Origin: DATCHW01 sp963806045
GTDB taxonomy: Bacteria; Bacteroidota; Ignavibacteria; Tepidaquicellales; Tepidaquicellaceae
Direction: 5' to 3'
Assembly (NCBI GenBank): GCA_963806045.1
Contig: CAWDWP010000001.1
Span: forward strand, 186,001 to 250,000
Length of the DNA stretch: 64,000 bases
In this document: positions 26,798 through 38,200 of the stretch, one piece after another
Layout: every line of letters starts with the position of its first letter
Numbering within the stretch: position 1 is the first letter of the stretch
Translations under genes and position numbers: made by a program
Notes under the pieces: model-generated
Databases searched by the model: none
Told to the model about the DNA's origin: nothing
Seen by the model: the letters and a program-made list of their open reading frames with translations, nothing else

Positions 26798-29017
26798 TTG
26801 AAAACTCTACAACTTTACCTCACAGAGATATTCGCAACTCTTTTGTTTTGCTTGTTTATGAGCACAACGGTTTTCGCTGAACCGGGAACCGATGGAAAAA
26901 TAGCGGCACAGGCGATTCCATTAGATGGATTTCCTCCTTCTATGTTCTATACTCCACTTTCAAATACAAACAGTACTAGTGCTCGAACATTAACAGCGGT
27001 CATTTCTGATGATATTGACGGCGTTCCGGTCTCAGGAATAGGATTACCTGTATTATACTGGAAAATAAATGCAGGCAGCTGGCATTCCACTCAGGGTTCC
27101 TTTGTTAGTGGGAATGATTATGAGTTTACATTCGATGGCGGAGCGAATGGTGATATAGTAAGCTATTATATCGTAGCACAGGACGGAGCATTGACGCCAA
27201 ATGTTGGAGCCTATCCTTCAGCCGGAGCAACGGGATTTACAGCAAATCCCCCGGCTTGCACCTCACCACCGTTTTTTCCAAGCACTTATATCAATAGTGC
27301 AACACCTCCGGTAATCTCATACACCCCTCTGGCAAATACAGATGGTACAGGGAATAGAAAATTAACTGCAACCATCATAGATGCAGACGGTGTACCAACT
27401 TCAGGTACGGGTTTACCTGTATTATTCTGGAAAAGAAATTCAGAACCATATACACCGGCAACAGGTTCATTTGTAAGCGGTAATAATTATGAATTTACAT
27501 TTGGAGCAGGCGTAGCCGCAGGTGATGCAGTAAGTTATTATATAGTTGCCCGTGATATGGCATCAACTCCAAATATAATTTCATATAAATCAGAAGGAGC
27601 AATCGGTTTCTCATATGATCCTCCTGACTGTTCGACACCACCGTCTTTTCCGGATTCGTATTTAATTAATAATACACCTCTAAGCGGAGACTATACTGTG
27701 GGTACCACAGCATTCAATAAGATTACAGGCAAAAAGATTTATTTTGAAAAAGAAGTAAAGAAAGTTACAAAAGAAATTCCCGAATATGAAAAGTTAGAAA
27801 ACAATAAAGGATTTACAAATAAAGTAATAGGTACAAAGAAAGTTGAAGTTGAAGAAATTGCATGGATACCAATGGAAAACGGCAAGAAATATGATGGTAA
27901 ACTATACGCATTAAAATCCGAGCATCCGGAATATGATTTTCCCCAGACAGTTAACGGCACTTTTATCTCTATAACATCAGCGGTCAGTGAAATTAATTTT
28001 AGGGGTGTAAGCGGAGCAACAAGATTTTTATTAGTAGATCCTTCATATACTACAGGTGAAACATTTCCTATTGTAATAAATATAGCAAATAATTTGCCGA
28101 CTTCTTCAAACACTGTTACCTTCAAACCTAACACAGGAGTAAACGCAACTATTTCAGGAGCTGTCGGAGGAGCAGCACTCAAAATTCTTAGTAGTTATAT
28201 AACAATTGACGGTTCTAATACAACCGGCGGAACAACAAGAGATTTAACGATACAGAATACTGCAACATCTGCATCATTTCCGCAGGTAATATCAATTATA
28301 TCTTCGAATCCAACTCCATTAGAAAATACCGGAGTCAAGAATTGTATCATAATAAACGGAGACAACGGAACATCGGCAGTTACATTGACAGACAATAGTT
28401 TTTCAGGGGGATACTTTAATAATATTACATTAGACAACAACGATATACAAAAGGCATTTTACGGTATTTATTTTAATGCCGTGGCAACAGGAACTAATGG
28501 CAGCGGTCTGATAATTTCAAATAACACGATGAACACATCCGGAGCTAACTCTATAGGTCTGTGCGGAATATATGTTCAGGGAGTGAATGGAGCAGAGATA
28601 AGCGGTAATGATATAGGAAATTTTGAAACATTAACAGATGGAAATGATAATGGCATCTGGTTAGGCACAGGGACAAAAAATATAGTTATAGAAAGAAATA
28701 AAATTCATTCCTTAGGCTATACAGGTTCCAATAATTTTGGCGCACAGGGTATAAATATATCCTCAGATGAAGCGTCTGCAAATATAACAGTAAAAAACAA
28801 TGTGATTTATGATATATCCGGTTATGGTAATAGTTACACAACAGACCTTGGATTTAATCCAATAGGGATTTATCTGCACGGCACGCAGTCAGGGATTAAT
28901 GTGTATTACAACTCTATTTACTTATATGGGAATACACTTAGCAGATATCAGTCAATATCAGCAGGAATATCTTTGGGTGGAACTACATCAGCGGAGATAT
29001 ACGAAACAATAATATAG
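26798..29017 (+). CDS. giant repeat surface protein, segment 1 (N-terminus; gene spans 26798-40354)
   Basis: Start of a roughly 4,500-residue secreted protein. The signal peptide (IFATLLFCLFMSTTVFAEP) is preceded by a TTG start; an ATG 5 nt upstream is in another frame and stops after two codons. Two Ig-like modules of about 105 residues (FYTPLSNTNSTSARTLTAV..., ISYTPLANTDGTGNRKLTA..., each with GLPVLYWK, YEFTFG, VSYYIVAxD) precede a right-handed beta-helix domain (LSGDYTVGT to GISLGGTTSAEI) with a Lys/Glu-rich insert (FEKEVKKVTKEIPEYEKLE). The frame breaks at 28991-29000, where GCGGAGATAT replaces the GCGGATAT of the later copy at 35881; two extra bases shift the reading. The following DNA remains homologous and open in another frame, so the stop is probably not real. 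Confidence 0.7.
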   Translation: MKTLQLYLTEIFATLLFCLFMSTTVFAEPGTDGKIAAQAIPLDGFPPSMFYTPLSNTNSTSARTLTAVISDDIDGVPVSGIGLPVLYWKINAGSWHSTQGSFVSGNDYEFTFDGGANGDIVSYYIVAQDGALTPNVGAYPSAGATGFTANPPACTSPPFFPSTYINSATPPVISYTPLANTDGTGNRKLTATIIDADGVPTSGTGLPVLFWKRNSEPYTPATGSFVSGNNYEFTFGAGVAAGDAVSYYIVARDMASTPNIISYKSEGAIGFSYDPPDCSTPPSFPDSYLINNTPLSGDYTVGTTAFNKITGKKIYFEKEVKKVTKEIPEYEKLENNKGFTNKVIGTKKVEVEEIAWIPMENGKKYDGKLYALKSEHPEYDFPQTVNGTFISITSAVSEINFRGVSGATRFLLVDPSYTTGETFPIVINIANNLPTSSNTVTFKPNTGVNATISGAVGGAALKILSSYITIDGSNTTGGTTRDLTIQNTATSASFPQVISIISSNPTPLENTGVKNCIIINGDNGTSAVTLTDNSFSGGYFNNITLDNNDIQKAFYGIYFNAVATGTNGSGLIISNNTMNTSGANSIGLCGIYVQGVNGAEISGNDIGNFETLTDGNDNGIWLGTGTKNIVIERNKIHSLGYTGSNNFGAQGINISSDEASANITVKNNVIYDISGYGNSYTTDLGFNPIGIYLHGTQSGINVYYNSIYLYGNTLSRYQSISAGISLGGTTSAEIYETII

Positions 29018-29442
29018 TAAATAATCTTGGACTTGATGCATCTCCCACATCAGTACCTTATGGTTCAGTCGGGATTTATGCCGAGACAGGCAACACACAG
29101 TTTACGGATATCAATTATAACAATTACTATGTAAATCCGACAGGTACAGGAATAAAAGCAGTCGGACAATTATCGGCAACAGTATCAACAACGCTATCCG
29201 ATTGGAAGACAGCAACAGGTAAGGATGCATATTCAGTATCAGATGATCCCGGTTTTACGAGTACGACAAATTTATTACCCGATAATACGAACATAAACAG
29301 CTGGAATGTTTTTAAGAAAGGAATACAAATTGCATCAATTAATAGTGATTACACGGGAAATCCCCGCAGCACAACATCTGAGGGCGGACCGACATGTATC
29401 GGCGCATATGAATTTGCAACCCCGACAATAGCACCACCGTTA

Positions 29443-31587
29443 TTGACAGTAACAAGTCCTGCAGCAAACTCAACGAGTAATTTTATACAATCAGGCAGAC
29501 CTGTAATGGATATCACATGGGGAGCATTGTTAGATAAAGGCACAAACCCCCGGAATAAAAACGCGTTAATTTTACCCGGCACAGTATCAGTACAGAAATA
29601 CAGCGGTATTCCATCGCCGGGTTCTAAAACAAAACTTGGAAAGGGATACTGGAAATCAACAGTTGATGCAGAACCGACAAATCCGGTAACTATAAAAATT
29701 CACTTTGGAGATGAAGAACTTGGCAATATAACAAACCCGCCGTCAAATATAATACTTTCGATGTATAGACAATTAACGGGCCAATGGGTTTCATTCCCGG
29801 CAGGAACGGGTGATCTTCAGTCAAACGTAGACTGGGCAAACAGAACAATAACAGTAGCCGGAGTAGGCGGAACAGACAGATTACTGCTGAATGATGCAGA
29901 ATATATGCTTACAGACGGCACAGATGTACTAGACTCAGATTTTCCGGTAATTTCATACACACCATTATTAAATACGTCAGTTACAGGAGCACGTGTATTA
30001 AGCACAACAATAACAGATGCAGTAAGCGGTGTTCCGACATCAGGTATCGGGTTACCTGTATTATACTGGAAGATTAATACCGGATCATATACAGCCGCAA
30101 CAGCTGCATATATAAGCGGAAACAATTATGAATTTACATTTGGAGCAGGTGTAGTTGCAGGTGATGAAGTGAGTTATTACATTGCCGCCCAGGATTTAGC
30201 AGCGACACCAAATGTCGGAACCAATCCTTTGGCTGGAGCATCGGGATTTACGGCAAATCCGCCTGCGGCATTAACTCCGCCAACAACTCCGAGTAGTTAT
30301 CGCGTCGATACAGATCCACCGTTAATTTCTTATACGCCATTATTAGATACATCAAGTACAGGTGCACGTGTATTGAGCACAACAATAACAGATTCTTTTA
30401 GCGGTGTTCCTACATCAGGAACAGGATTACCTGTATTATACTGGAAAATAAATTCCGGATCATATACAGCGGCTACAGCTGCATATATAAGCGGAAACAA
30501 TTATGAATTTACATTTGGAGCAGGTGCAACGGTTGGTGATATAGTAAGCTATTACATAGTAGCACAGGATGGAGCAGTAACGCCGAATGTCGGAGCTTAT
30601 CCTTCATTGGGAGCATCCGGCTTTACAGCAAATCCGCCGGCGGCATCAACTCCTCCGACAACTCCGGGCAGTTATCAGGTCAATGCTCCTCCGGTAATAT
30701 TATACACTCCTCTTACAGATATAAACGCAACGGGGAACAGAACTTTAACAGCAACCATCACTGATGCTGACGGTGTGCCTACCTCAGGTGCGGGATTACC
30801 TGTATTATACTGGAATAAAAATACAGATGCATACACAGGAGTAACGGCGACATCATTGGGAAGCAATCAATATTCATTTACTTTCGGCGGTGGAGTTTCC
30901 ATAGGTGATTTAGTACATTATTATATAGTTGCACAGGATATGACCAACCCGATTCCAAAGGTAACAGCATATAAGTTAGATGGAGCGAGTGGTTTCACAT
31001 ATAATCCTCCTGCCTGTTCTACACCCCCGACTTCTCCGGATTATTATACAATTACAAATACATCTTTAAGCGGAGACTATACAGTGGGCACCACAGCATT
31101 CAATAAGATTACAGGCAAAAAGATTTATTTTGAAAAAGAAGTAAAGAAAGTTACAAAAGAAATTCCCGAATATGAAAAGTTAGAAAACAATAAAGGATTT
31201 ACAAATAAAGTAATAGGTACAAAGAAAGTAGAAGTGGAAGAAATTGCATGGATACCTATGGAAAACGGCAAGAAATATGATGGCAAGCTTTATGCGTTAA
31301 AATCAGAGCATCCGGAATATGATTTTCCACAGACAGTTAACGGCACTTTTCTGACAATAACATCAGCAGTCAGTGCATTAAATTATCAGGGAGTAAGCGG
31401 AGTGGTAAGATTTTTATTAGTAGATCCTTCATATACTACAGGAGAAACGTTTCCGATAGTTATAAACATAGCAAATAATTTACCGACCTCCACAAATACA
31501 GTTACATTCAAACCAAATACAGGAGTAACCGCACAATTTCGGGAACTGCAGGAGGAGCCCTGCTCAAAATTCTTAACAGTTATGTAA
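29443..31587 (+). CDS. giant repeat surface protein, segment 2
   Basis: Continuation of the protein begun at 26798. The frame is open from about 29000 although the first possible start codon is at 29443, which is the mark of a broken gene rather than a new one. It codes for the end of the first beta-helix (QFTDINYNNYYVNP), a linker module (LTVTSPAANSTSNFIQSGRP, VTIKIHFGDEELGNITNPPS), three Ig-like modules and the start of the second beta-helix. It has no signal peptide. The frame is lost near 31531 where one base is missing against the expected TISG strand. Confidence 0.65.
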   Translation: MTVTSPAANSTSNFIQSGRPVMDITWGALLDKGTNPRNKNALILPGTVSVQKYSGIPSPGSKTKLGKGYWKSTVDAEPTNPVTIKIHFGDEELGNITNPPSNIILSMYRQLTGQWVSFPAGTGDLQSNVDWANRTITVAGVGGTDRLLLNDAEYMLTDGTDVLDSDFPVISYTPLLNTSVTGARVLSTTITDAVSGVPTSGIGLPVLYWKINTGSYTAATAAYISGNNYEFTFGAGVVAGDEVSYYIAAQDLAATPNVGTNPLAGASGFTANPPAALTPPTTPSSYRVDTDPPLISYTPLLDTSSTGARVLSTTITDSFSGVPTSGTGLPVLYWKINSGSYTAATAAYISGNNYEFTFGAGATVGDIVSYYIVAQDGAVTPNVGAYPSLGASGFTANPPAASTPPTTPGSYQVNAPPVILYTPLTDINATGNRTLTATITDADGVPTSGAGLPVLYWNKNTDAYTGVTATSLGSNQYSFTFGGGVSIGDLVHYYIVAQDMTNPIPKVTAYKLDGASGFTYNPPACSTPPTSPDYYTITNTSLSGDYTVGTTAFNKITGKKIYFEKEVKKVTKEIPEYEKLENNKGFTNKVIGTKKVEVEEIAWIPMENGKKYDGKLYALKSEHPEYDFPQTVNGTFLTITSAVSALNYQGVSGVVRFLLVDPSYTTGETFPIVINIANNLPTSTNTVTFKPNTGVTAQFRELQEEPCSKFLTVM

Positions 31588-31593
31588 CAATAG

Positions 31594-32403
31594 ATGGCTC
31601 TAATACAACAAATGGGACGATCAAGAGACTTGACAATAGAAAACACAGCAACATCTGCGTCATTTCCGCAGGTAATATCAGTTATTTCCCAGACTACAAC
31701 TCCTGTAGAAAATACAGGAATCAAAAATTGCATCATAATAAATGGAGATAACGCAGGAACATCCCCTGTTACATCAGCCGTTACATTGACTGACATTAGT
31801 TTTTCAGGGGGATACTTTGGTAATATTACTTTAGACAACAACGATATACAAAAGGCTTTATACGGTATTTATTTAAATGCCGTGTCATCGGGAACTAACG
31901 GCAGCGGCTTGATAATTTCAAATAATACGATGAACACCTCAGGGGCTAATGCTCTCAGATTATGCGGAATATATGTTCAGGGAGTGAATGGAGCAGAGAT
32001 AAGCGGTAATGATATAGGAAATTTTGAAACATTAACAGATGGAAATGATAATGGCATCTGGTTAGGCACAGGGACAAAAAATATAGTTATAGAAAGAAAT
32101 AAAATTCATTCCTTAGGCTATACAGGTTCCAATAATTTTGGCGCACAGGGTATAAATATATCCTCAGATGAAGCGTCTGCAAATATAACAGTAAAAAACA
32201 ATGTGATTTATGATATATCCGGTTATGGTAATAGTTACACAACAGACCTTGGATTTAATCCAATAGGGATTTATCTGCACGGCACGCAGTCAGGGATTAA
32301 TGTGTATTACAATTCTATATACCTATACGGGAATACTCTTAACAGGTATCTTGCAATGTCGATGGGAATATGTCTGGTGGAACAGGTACCGTGCGAGATA
32401 TAA
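31594..32403 (+). CDS. giant repeat surface protein, segment 3
   Basis: Beta-helix portion of the second repeat. Between 31531 and 31621 the homologous reading is in a third frame and returns here after an extra base near 31619-31622. The coils read NCIIINGDN, ISNNTMNTSG, GAEISGNDIGNF, VIERNKIHSLG and VYYNSIYLYGN, the N-N ladder pattern of right-handed helices. From 31978 to about 32300 the DNA is practically identical to 28580-28902. It ends at 32403 after a one-base loss near 32371-32380. Confidence 0.6.
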   Translation: MALIQQMGRSRDLTIENTATSASFPQVISVISQTTTPVENTGIKNCIIINGDNAGTSPVTSAVTLTDISFSGGYFGNITLDNNDIQKALYGIYLNAVSSGTNGSGLIISNNTMNTSGANALRLCGIYVQGVNGAEISGNDIGNFETLTDGNDNGIWLGTGTKNIVIERNKIHSLGYTGSNNFGAQGINISSDEASANITVKNNVIYDISGYGNSYTTDLGFNPIGIYLHGTQSGINVYYNSIYLYGNTLNRYLAMSMGICLVEQVPCEI

Positions 32404-34010
32404 GAAACAATAATATAGTCAATAATCTTGGTATTGAGCATCTCACAGTCAGTACCATACGGCACGAGTCGGGATTTATGCCGAGACAGGCAACAGCACA
32501 GTTCACGGATATCAATTATAACAATTACTATGTAAATCCGACAGGTACAGGGATAAAAGCAGTCGGACAATTATCGGCAACAGTATCAACAACGCTATCC
32601 GACTGGAAGACAGCAACAGGTAAGGATGCATATTCAGTATCAGATGATCCCGGTTTTACGAGTACGACAAATTTATTACCCGATAATACGAACATCAACA
32701 GCTGGAATGTTTTTAAGAAAGGAATACAGATAGCTTCAATTAATAATGATTACACCGGTAGTCCCCGCAGCACAACATCTGAGGGCGGACCGACATGTAT
32801 CGGCGCATATGAATTTGCAACCCCGACAATAGCACCACCGTTATTGACAGTAACAAGTCCTGCAGCAGACTCAACGAGTAATTTTATACAATCAGGCAGA
32901 CCTGTAATGGATATCACATGGGGAGCATTGTTAGATAAAGTTAAAAACCCGAACAACAACAATAGCAAAAATAACAACAACAATAGCAAAAATAACAACA
33001 ACAATAATAATAGCAAAGAAAAACCAAATAACACACTTCGTTCGGGCGGCGAGAAAGAAATGTCACTGATGACATTACCCGGCACAGTATCAGTACAGAA
33101 ATACAGCGGTATTCCATCGCCGGGTTCTAAAACAAAACTTGGAAAGGGATACTGGAAATCAACAGTTGATGCAGAACCGACAAATCCGGTAACTATAAAA
33201 ATTCACTTTGGAGATGAAGAACTTGGCAATATAACAAACCCGCCGTCAAATATAATACTTTCGATGTATAGACAATTAACGGGCCAATGGGTTTCATTCC
33301 CGGCAGGAACGGGTGATCTTCAGTCAAACGTAGACTGGGCAAACAGAACAATAACAGTAGCCGGAGTAGGCGGAACAGACAGATTACTGCTGAATGATGC
33401 AGAATATATGCTCACAGACGGCACAGATGTACTAGACTCAGATTTTCCGGTAATTTCATACACACCATTATTAAATACGTCAGTTACAGGAGCACGTGTA
33501 TTAAGCACAACAATAACAGATGCAGTAAGCGGTGTTCCGACATCAGGTATCGGGTTACCTGTATTATACTGGAAGATTAATACCGGATCATATACAGCCG
33601 CAACAGCTGCATATATAAGCGGAAACAATTATGAATTTACATTTGGAGCAGGTGTAGTTGCAGGTGATGAAGTGAGTTATTACATTGCCGCCCAGGATTT
33701 AGCAGCGACACCAAATGTCGGAACCAATCCTTTGGCTGGAGCATCGGGATTTACGGCAAATCCGCCTGCGGCATTAACTCCGCCAACAACTCCGAGTAGT
33801 TATCGCGTCGATACAGATCCACCGTTAATTTCTTATACGCCATTATTAGATACATCAAGTACAGGTGCACGTGTATTGAGCACAACAATAACAGATTCTT
33901 TTAGCGGTGTTCCTACATCAGGAACAGGATTACCTGTATTATACTGGAAAATAAATTCCGGAGTCATATACAGCGGCTACAGCTGCATATATAAGCGGAA
34001 ACAATTATGA
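32370..34010 (+). CDS. giant repeat surface protein, segment 4
   Basis: Continuation through the end of the second beta-helix, the linker module and two Ig-like modules of the next unit. At 32430-32510 the reading (EHLTVSTIRHESGFMPRQ) departs from all other copies because of several small indels that cancel out. It has an Asn/Ser/Lys low-complexity insert (about 32947-33040) absent from the first unit. The frame ends after 33961-33970, where GGAGTCATATAC looks like a merge of GGATCATATAC (30468) and GGAGTATATAC (37447). Confidence 0.6.
   Translation: MSGGTGTVRDIRNNNIVNNLGIEHLTVSTIRHESGFMPRQATAQFTDINYNNYYVNPTGTGIKAVGQLSATVSTTLSDWKTATGKDAYSVSDDPGFTSTTNLLPDNTNINSWNVFKKGIQIASINNDYTGSPRSTTSEGGPTCIGAYEFATPTIAPPLLTVTSPAADSTSNFIQSGRPVMDITWGALLDKVKNPNNNNSKNNNNNSKNNNNNNNSKEKPNNTLRSGGEKEMSLMTLPGTVSVQKYSGIPSPGSKTKLGKGYWKSTVDAEPTNPVTIKIHFGDEELGNITNPPSNIILSMYRQLTGQWVSFPAGTGDLQSNVDWANRTITVAGVGGTDRLLLNDAEYMLTDGTDVLDSDFPVISYTPLLNTSVTGARVLSTTITDAVSGVPTSGIGLPVLYWKINTGSYTAATAAYISGNNYEFTFGAGVVAGDEVSYYIAAQDLAATPNVGTNPLAGASGFTANPPAALTPPTTPSSYRVDTDPPLISYTPLLDTSSTGARVLSTTITDSFSGVPTSGTGLPVLYWKINSGVIYSGYSCIYKRKQL
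32947..33020 (+). repeat. AAC/AAT microsatellite coding an Asn/Ser/Lys-rich insert
   Basis: Runs of AACAAC and AATAGCAAA code for NNNNSK blocks. A copy lies at 36435-36508 in R3. R1 has a short unrelated sequence (GTNPRNKNALI) at this place. Confidence 0.8.
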
Positions 34011-34110
34011 ATTTACATTTGGAGCAGGTGCAATTGGAGGTGATGTAGTAAGTTATTACATAGTAGCACAGGATGGAGCAGTAACGCCAAATGTCGGAGC
34101 CTATCCTTCA

Positions 34111-35085
34111 TTGGGAGCATCCGGCTTTACGGCAAATCCGCCGGCGGCATCAACTCCGCCAACAACTCCGGGCAGTTATCAGGTCAATACTCCTCCGGTA
34201 ATATTATACACTCCTCTTACAGATATAAACGCAACGGGGAACAGAACTTTAACAGCAACCATCACTGATGCTGACGGTGTGCCTACCTCAGGTGCGGGAT
34301 TACCTGTATTATACTGGAATAAAAATACAGATGCATACACAGGAGTAACGGCGACATCATTGGGAAGCAATCAATATTCATTTACATTCGGCGGTGGAGT
34401 TTCCATAGGTGATTTAGTACATTATTATATAGTTGCACAGGATATGACCAACCCGATTCCAAAGGTAACAGCATATAAGTTAGATGGAGCGAGTGGTTTC
34501 ACATATAATCCTCCTGCCTGTTCTACACCCCCGACTTCTCCGGATTATTATACAATTACAAATACATCTTTAAGCGGAGACTATACTGTGGGCACCACAG
34601 CATTCAACAAGATTACAGGCAAAAAGATTTATTTTGAAAAAGAAGTAAAGAAAGTTACAAAAGAAATTCCCGAATATGAAAAGTTAGAAAACAATAAAGG
34701 ATTTACAAATAAAGTAATAGGTACAAAGAAAGTAGAAGTGGAAGAAATTGCATGGATACCTATGGAAAACGGCAAGAAATATGATGGCAAGCTTTATGCG
34801 TTAAAATCAGAGCATCCGGAATATGATTTTCCACAGACAGTTAACGGCACTTTTCTGACAATAACATCAGCAGTCAGTGCATTAAATTATCAGGGAGTAA
34901 GCGGAGTGGTAAGATTTTTATTAGTTGATCCTTCATATACTACAGGAGAAACGTTTCCGATAGTTATAAACATAGCAAATAATTTGCCAACCTCCACAAA
35001 TACTGTTACATTCAAACCTGATGTATCTAATACTACGGCTATAACATCATCATCCGTGAGCAGGATCCGGTATTCAGAATTCTAA
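34111..35085 (+). CDS. giant repeat surface protein, segment 5
   Basis: Third Ig-like module of the second full unit and the start of the third beta-helix, with the same Lys/Glu-rich insert. Homologous reading begins at about 33970, before the first start codon. The frame is lost at about 35056-35075 (extra bases against the copy at 38450-38480), and the next 200 bp contain several further indels relative to that copy, so this is the noisiest joint of the gene. Confidence 0.6.
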   Translation: MGASGFTANPPAASTPPTTPGSYQVNTPPVILYTPLTDINATGNRTLTATITDADGVPTSGAGLPVLYWNKNTDAYTGVTATSLGSNQYSFTFGGGVSIGDLVHYYIVAQDMTNPIPKVTAYKLDGASGFTYNPPACSTPPTSPDYYTITNTSLSGDYTVGTTAFNKITGKKIYFEKEVKKVTKEIPEYEKLENNKGFTNKVIGTKKVEVEEIAWIPMENGKKYDGKLYALKSEHPEYDFPQTVNGTFLTITSAVSALNYQGVSGVVRFLLVDPSYTTGETFPIVINIANNLPTSTNTVTFKPDVSNTTAITSSSVSRIRYSEF

Positions 35086-35275
35086 GCGATTATGTAACGA
35101 TAGACGGTTCAAACACAAATAACGGAACAACAAGAGATTTAACCATAACAAATAACTGCTTCATCCGTCATCCGACGATACAATTTATATCCCAGACGAC
35201 AACCCCTGTAACAGGTTCCGGGATCAAAAATTGCATCATAATAAATGAGTGACAAATTGAACATCGGCTGTTACA

Positions 35276-38200
35276 TTGACGGATAATAGTTTATCAGGCG
35301 GATACTTTAATAACATTACTTTAGACAACAACGATATACAAAAGGCTTTATACGGTATTTATTTAAATGCCGTGTCATCGGGAACTAACGGCAGTGGATT
35401 GGTAATTTCAAATAATACGATGAACACCTCAGGGGCTAATGCTCTCAGATTATGCGGAATATATGTTCAGGGAGTGAATGGAGCAGAGATAAGCGGTAAT
35501 GATATAGGAAATTTTGAAACATTAACAGATGGAAATGATAATGGCATCTGGTTAGGCACAGGGACAAAAAATATAGTTATAGAAAGAAATAAAATTCATT
35601 CCTTAGGCTATACAGGTTCCAATAATTTTGGCGCACAGGGTATAAATATATCCTCAGATGAAGCGTCTGCAAATATAACAGTAAAAAACAATGTGATTTA
35701 TGATATATCCGGTTATGGTAATAGTTACACAACAGACCTTGGATTTAATCCAATAGGGATTTATCTGCACGGCACGCAGTCAGGGATTAATGTGTATTAC
35801 AACTCTATTTACTTATATGGGAATACACTTAGCAGATATCAGTCAATATCAGCAGGAATATCTTTGGGTGGAACTACATCAGCGGATATACGAAACAATA
35901 ATATAGTAAATAATCTTGGACTTGATGCATCTCCCACATCAGTACCTTATGGTTCAGTCGGGATTTATGCCGAGACAGGCAACACACAGTTTACAGATAT
36001 CAATTATAACAATTACTATGTAAATCCGACAGGTACAGGGATAAAAGCAGTCGGACAATTATCGGCAACAGTATCAACAACGCTATCCGACTGGAAGACA
36101 GCAACAGGTAAGGATGCATATTCAGTATCAGATGATCCCGGTTTTACGAGTACGACAAATTTATTACCCGATAATACGAACATCAACAGCTGGAATGTTT
36201 TTAAGAAAGGAATACAGATAGCTTCAATTAATAATGATTACACCGGTAGTCCCCGCAGCACAACATCTGAGGGCGGACCGACATGTATCGGCGCATATGA
36301 ATTTGCAACCCCGACAATAGCACCACCGTTATTGACAGTAACAAGTCCTGCAGGAGGCTCAACGAGTAATTTTATACAATCAGGCAGACCTGTAATGGAT
36401 ATCACATGGGGAGCATTGTTAGATAAAGTTAAAAACCCGAACAACAACAATAGCAAAAATAACAACAACAATAGCAAAAATAACAACAACAATAATAATA
36501 GCAAAGAAAAACCAAATAACACACTTCGTTCGGGCGGCGAGAAAGAAATGTCACTGATGACATTACCCGGCACAGTATCAGTACAGAAATACAGCGGTAT
36601 TCCATCGCCGGGTTCTAAAACAAAACTTGGAAAGGGATACTGGAAATCAACAGTTGATGCAGAACCGACAAATCCGGTAACTATAAAAATTCACTTTGGA
36701 GATGAAGAACTTGGCAATATAACAAACCCGCCGTCAAATATAATACTTTCGATGTATAGACAATTAACGGGCCAATGGGTTTCATTCCCGGCAGGAACGG
36801 GTGATCTTCAGTCAAACGTAGACTGGGCAAACAGAACAATAACAGTAGCCGGAGTAGGCGGAACAGACAGATTACTGCTGAATGATGCAGAATATATGCT
36901 TACAGACGGCACAGATGTACTAGACTCAGATTTTCCGGTAATTTCATACACACCATTATTAAATACGTCAGTTACAGGAGCACGTGTATTAAGCACAACA
37001 ATAACAGATGCAGTAAGCGGTGTTCCGACATCAGGTATCGGGTTACCTGTATTATACTGGAAGATTAATACCGGATCATATACAGCCGCAACAGCTGCAT
37101 ATATAAGCGGAAACAATTATGAATTTACATTTGGAGCAGGTGTAGTTGCAGGTGATGAAGTGAGTTATTACATTGCCGCCCAGGATTTAGCAGCGACACC
37201 AAATGTCGGAACCAATCCTTTGGCTGGAGCATCGGGATTTACGGCAAATCCGCCTGCGGCATTAACTCCGCCAACAACTCCGAGTAGTTATCACGTCGAT
37301 ACAGATCCACCGTTAATTTCTTATACGCCATTATTAGATACATCAAGTACAGGTGCACGTGTATTGAGCACAACAATAACAGATTCTTTTAGCGGTGTTC
37401 CTACATCAGGAACAGGATTACCTGTATTATACTGGAAAATAAATTCCGGAGTATATACAGCGGCTACAGCTGCATATATAAGCGGAAACAATTATGAATT
37501 TACATTTGGAGCAGGTGCAATTGGAGGTGATGTAGTAAGTTATTACATAGTAGCACAGGATGGAGCAGTAACGCCAAATGTCGGAGCCTATCCTTCATTG
37601 GGAGCATCCGGCTTTACGGCAAATCCGCCGGCGGCATCAACTCCGCCAACAACTCCGGGCAGTTATCAGGTCAATACTCCTCCGGTAATATTATACACTC
37701 CTCTTACAGATATAAACGCAACGGGGAACAGAACTTTAACAGCAACCATCACAGATGCAGACGGTGTGCCTACCTCAGGTGCGGGATTACCTGTATTATA
37801 CTGGAATAAAAATACAGATGCATACACAGGAGTAACGGCGACATCATTGGGAAGCAATCAATATTCATTTACATTCGGCGGTGGAGTCTCCATAGGTGAT
37901 TTAGTACATTATTATATAGTTGCACAGGATATGACCAACCCGATTCCAAAGGTAACAGCATATAAGTTAGATGGAGCGAGTGGTTTCACATATAATCCTC
38001 CTGCCTGTTCTACACCCCCGACTTCTCCGGATTATTATACAATTACAAATACATCTTTAAGCGGAGACTATACTGTGGGCACCACAGCATTCAACAAGAT
38101 TACAGGTAAAAATATTTATTTTGAAAAAGAAGTAAAGAAAAATACGAAAGAAATCGAATGGATACCGATGGAAAACGGAAAGAAATATGATGGTAAACTA

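Larger units (their letters stand above)
29443..32843 (+). repeat. long tandem repeat unit R1 (3,401 bp)
   Basis: Measured between successive copies of the linker start TTGACAGTAACAAGTCCTGC. It encodes linker, three Ig-like modules and one beta-helix. It differs from R2 mainly by lacking the Asn-rich low-complexity insert. Confidence 0.85.
32844..36331 (+). repeat. long tandem repeat unit R2 (3,488 bp)
   Basis: Second unit, with the same order of modules. Long stretches (for example 33061-33950) are almost identical in DNA to R3 (36549-37440), including silent positions, pointing to very recent duplication or gene conversion. Confidence 0.85.

Noticed and set aside
29817..37116. Identical 102-residue minus-strand frames repeated three times in the giant gene
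   Set aside because: They are antisense shadows of the repeated Ig/linker coding DNA and have no start context or family.
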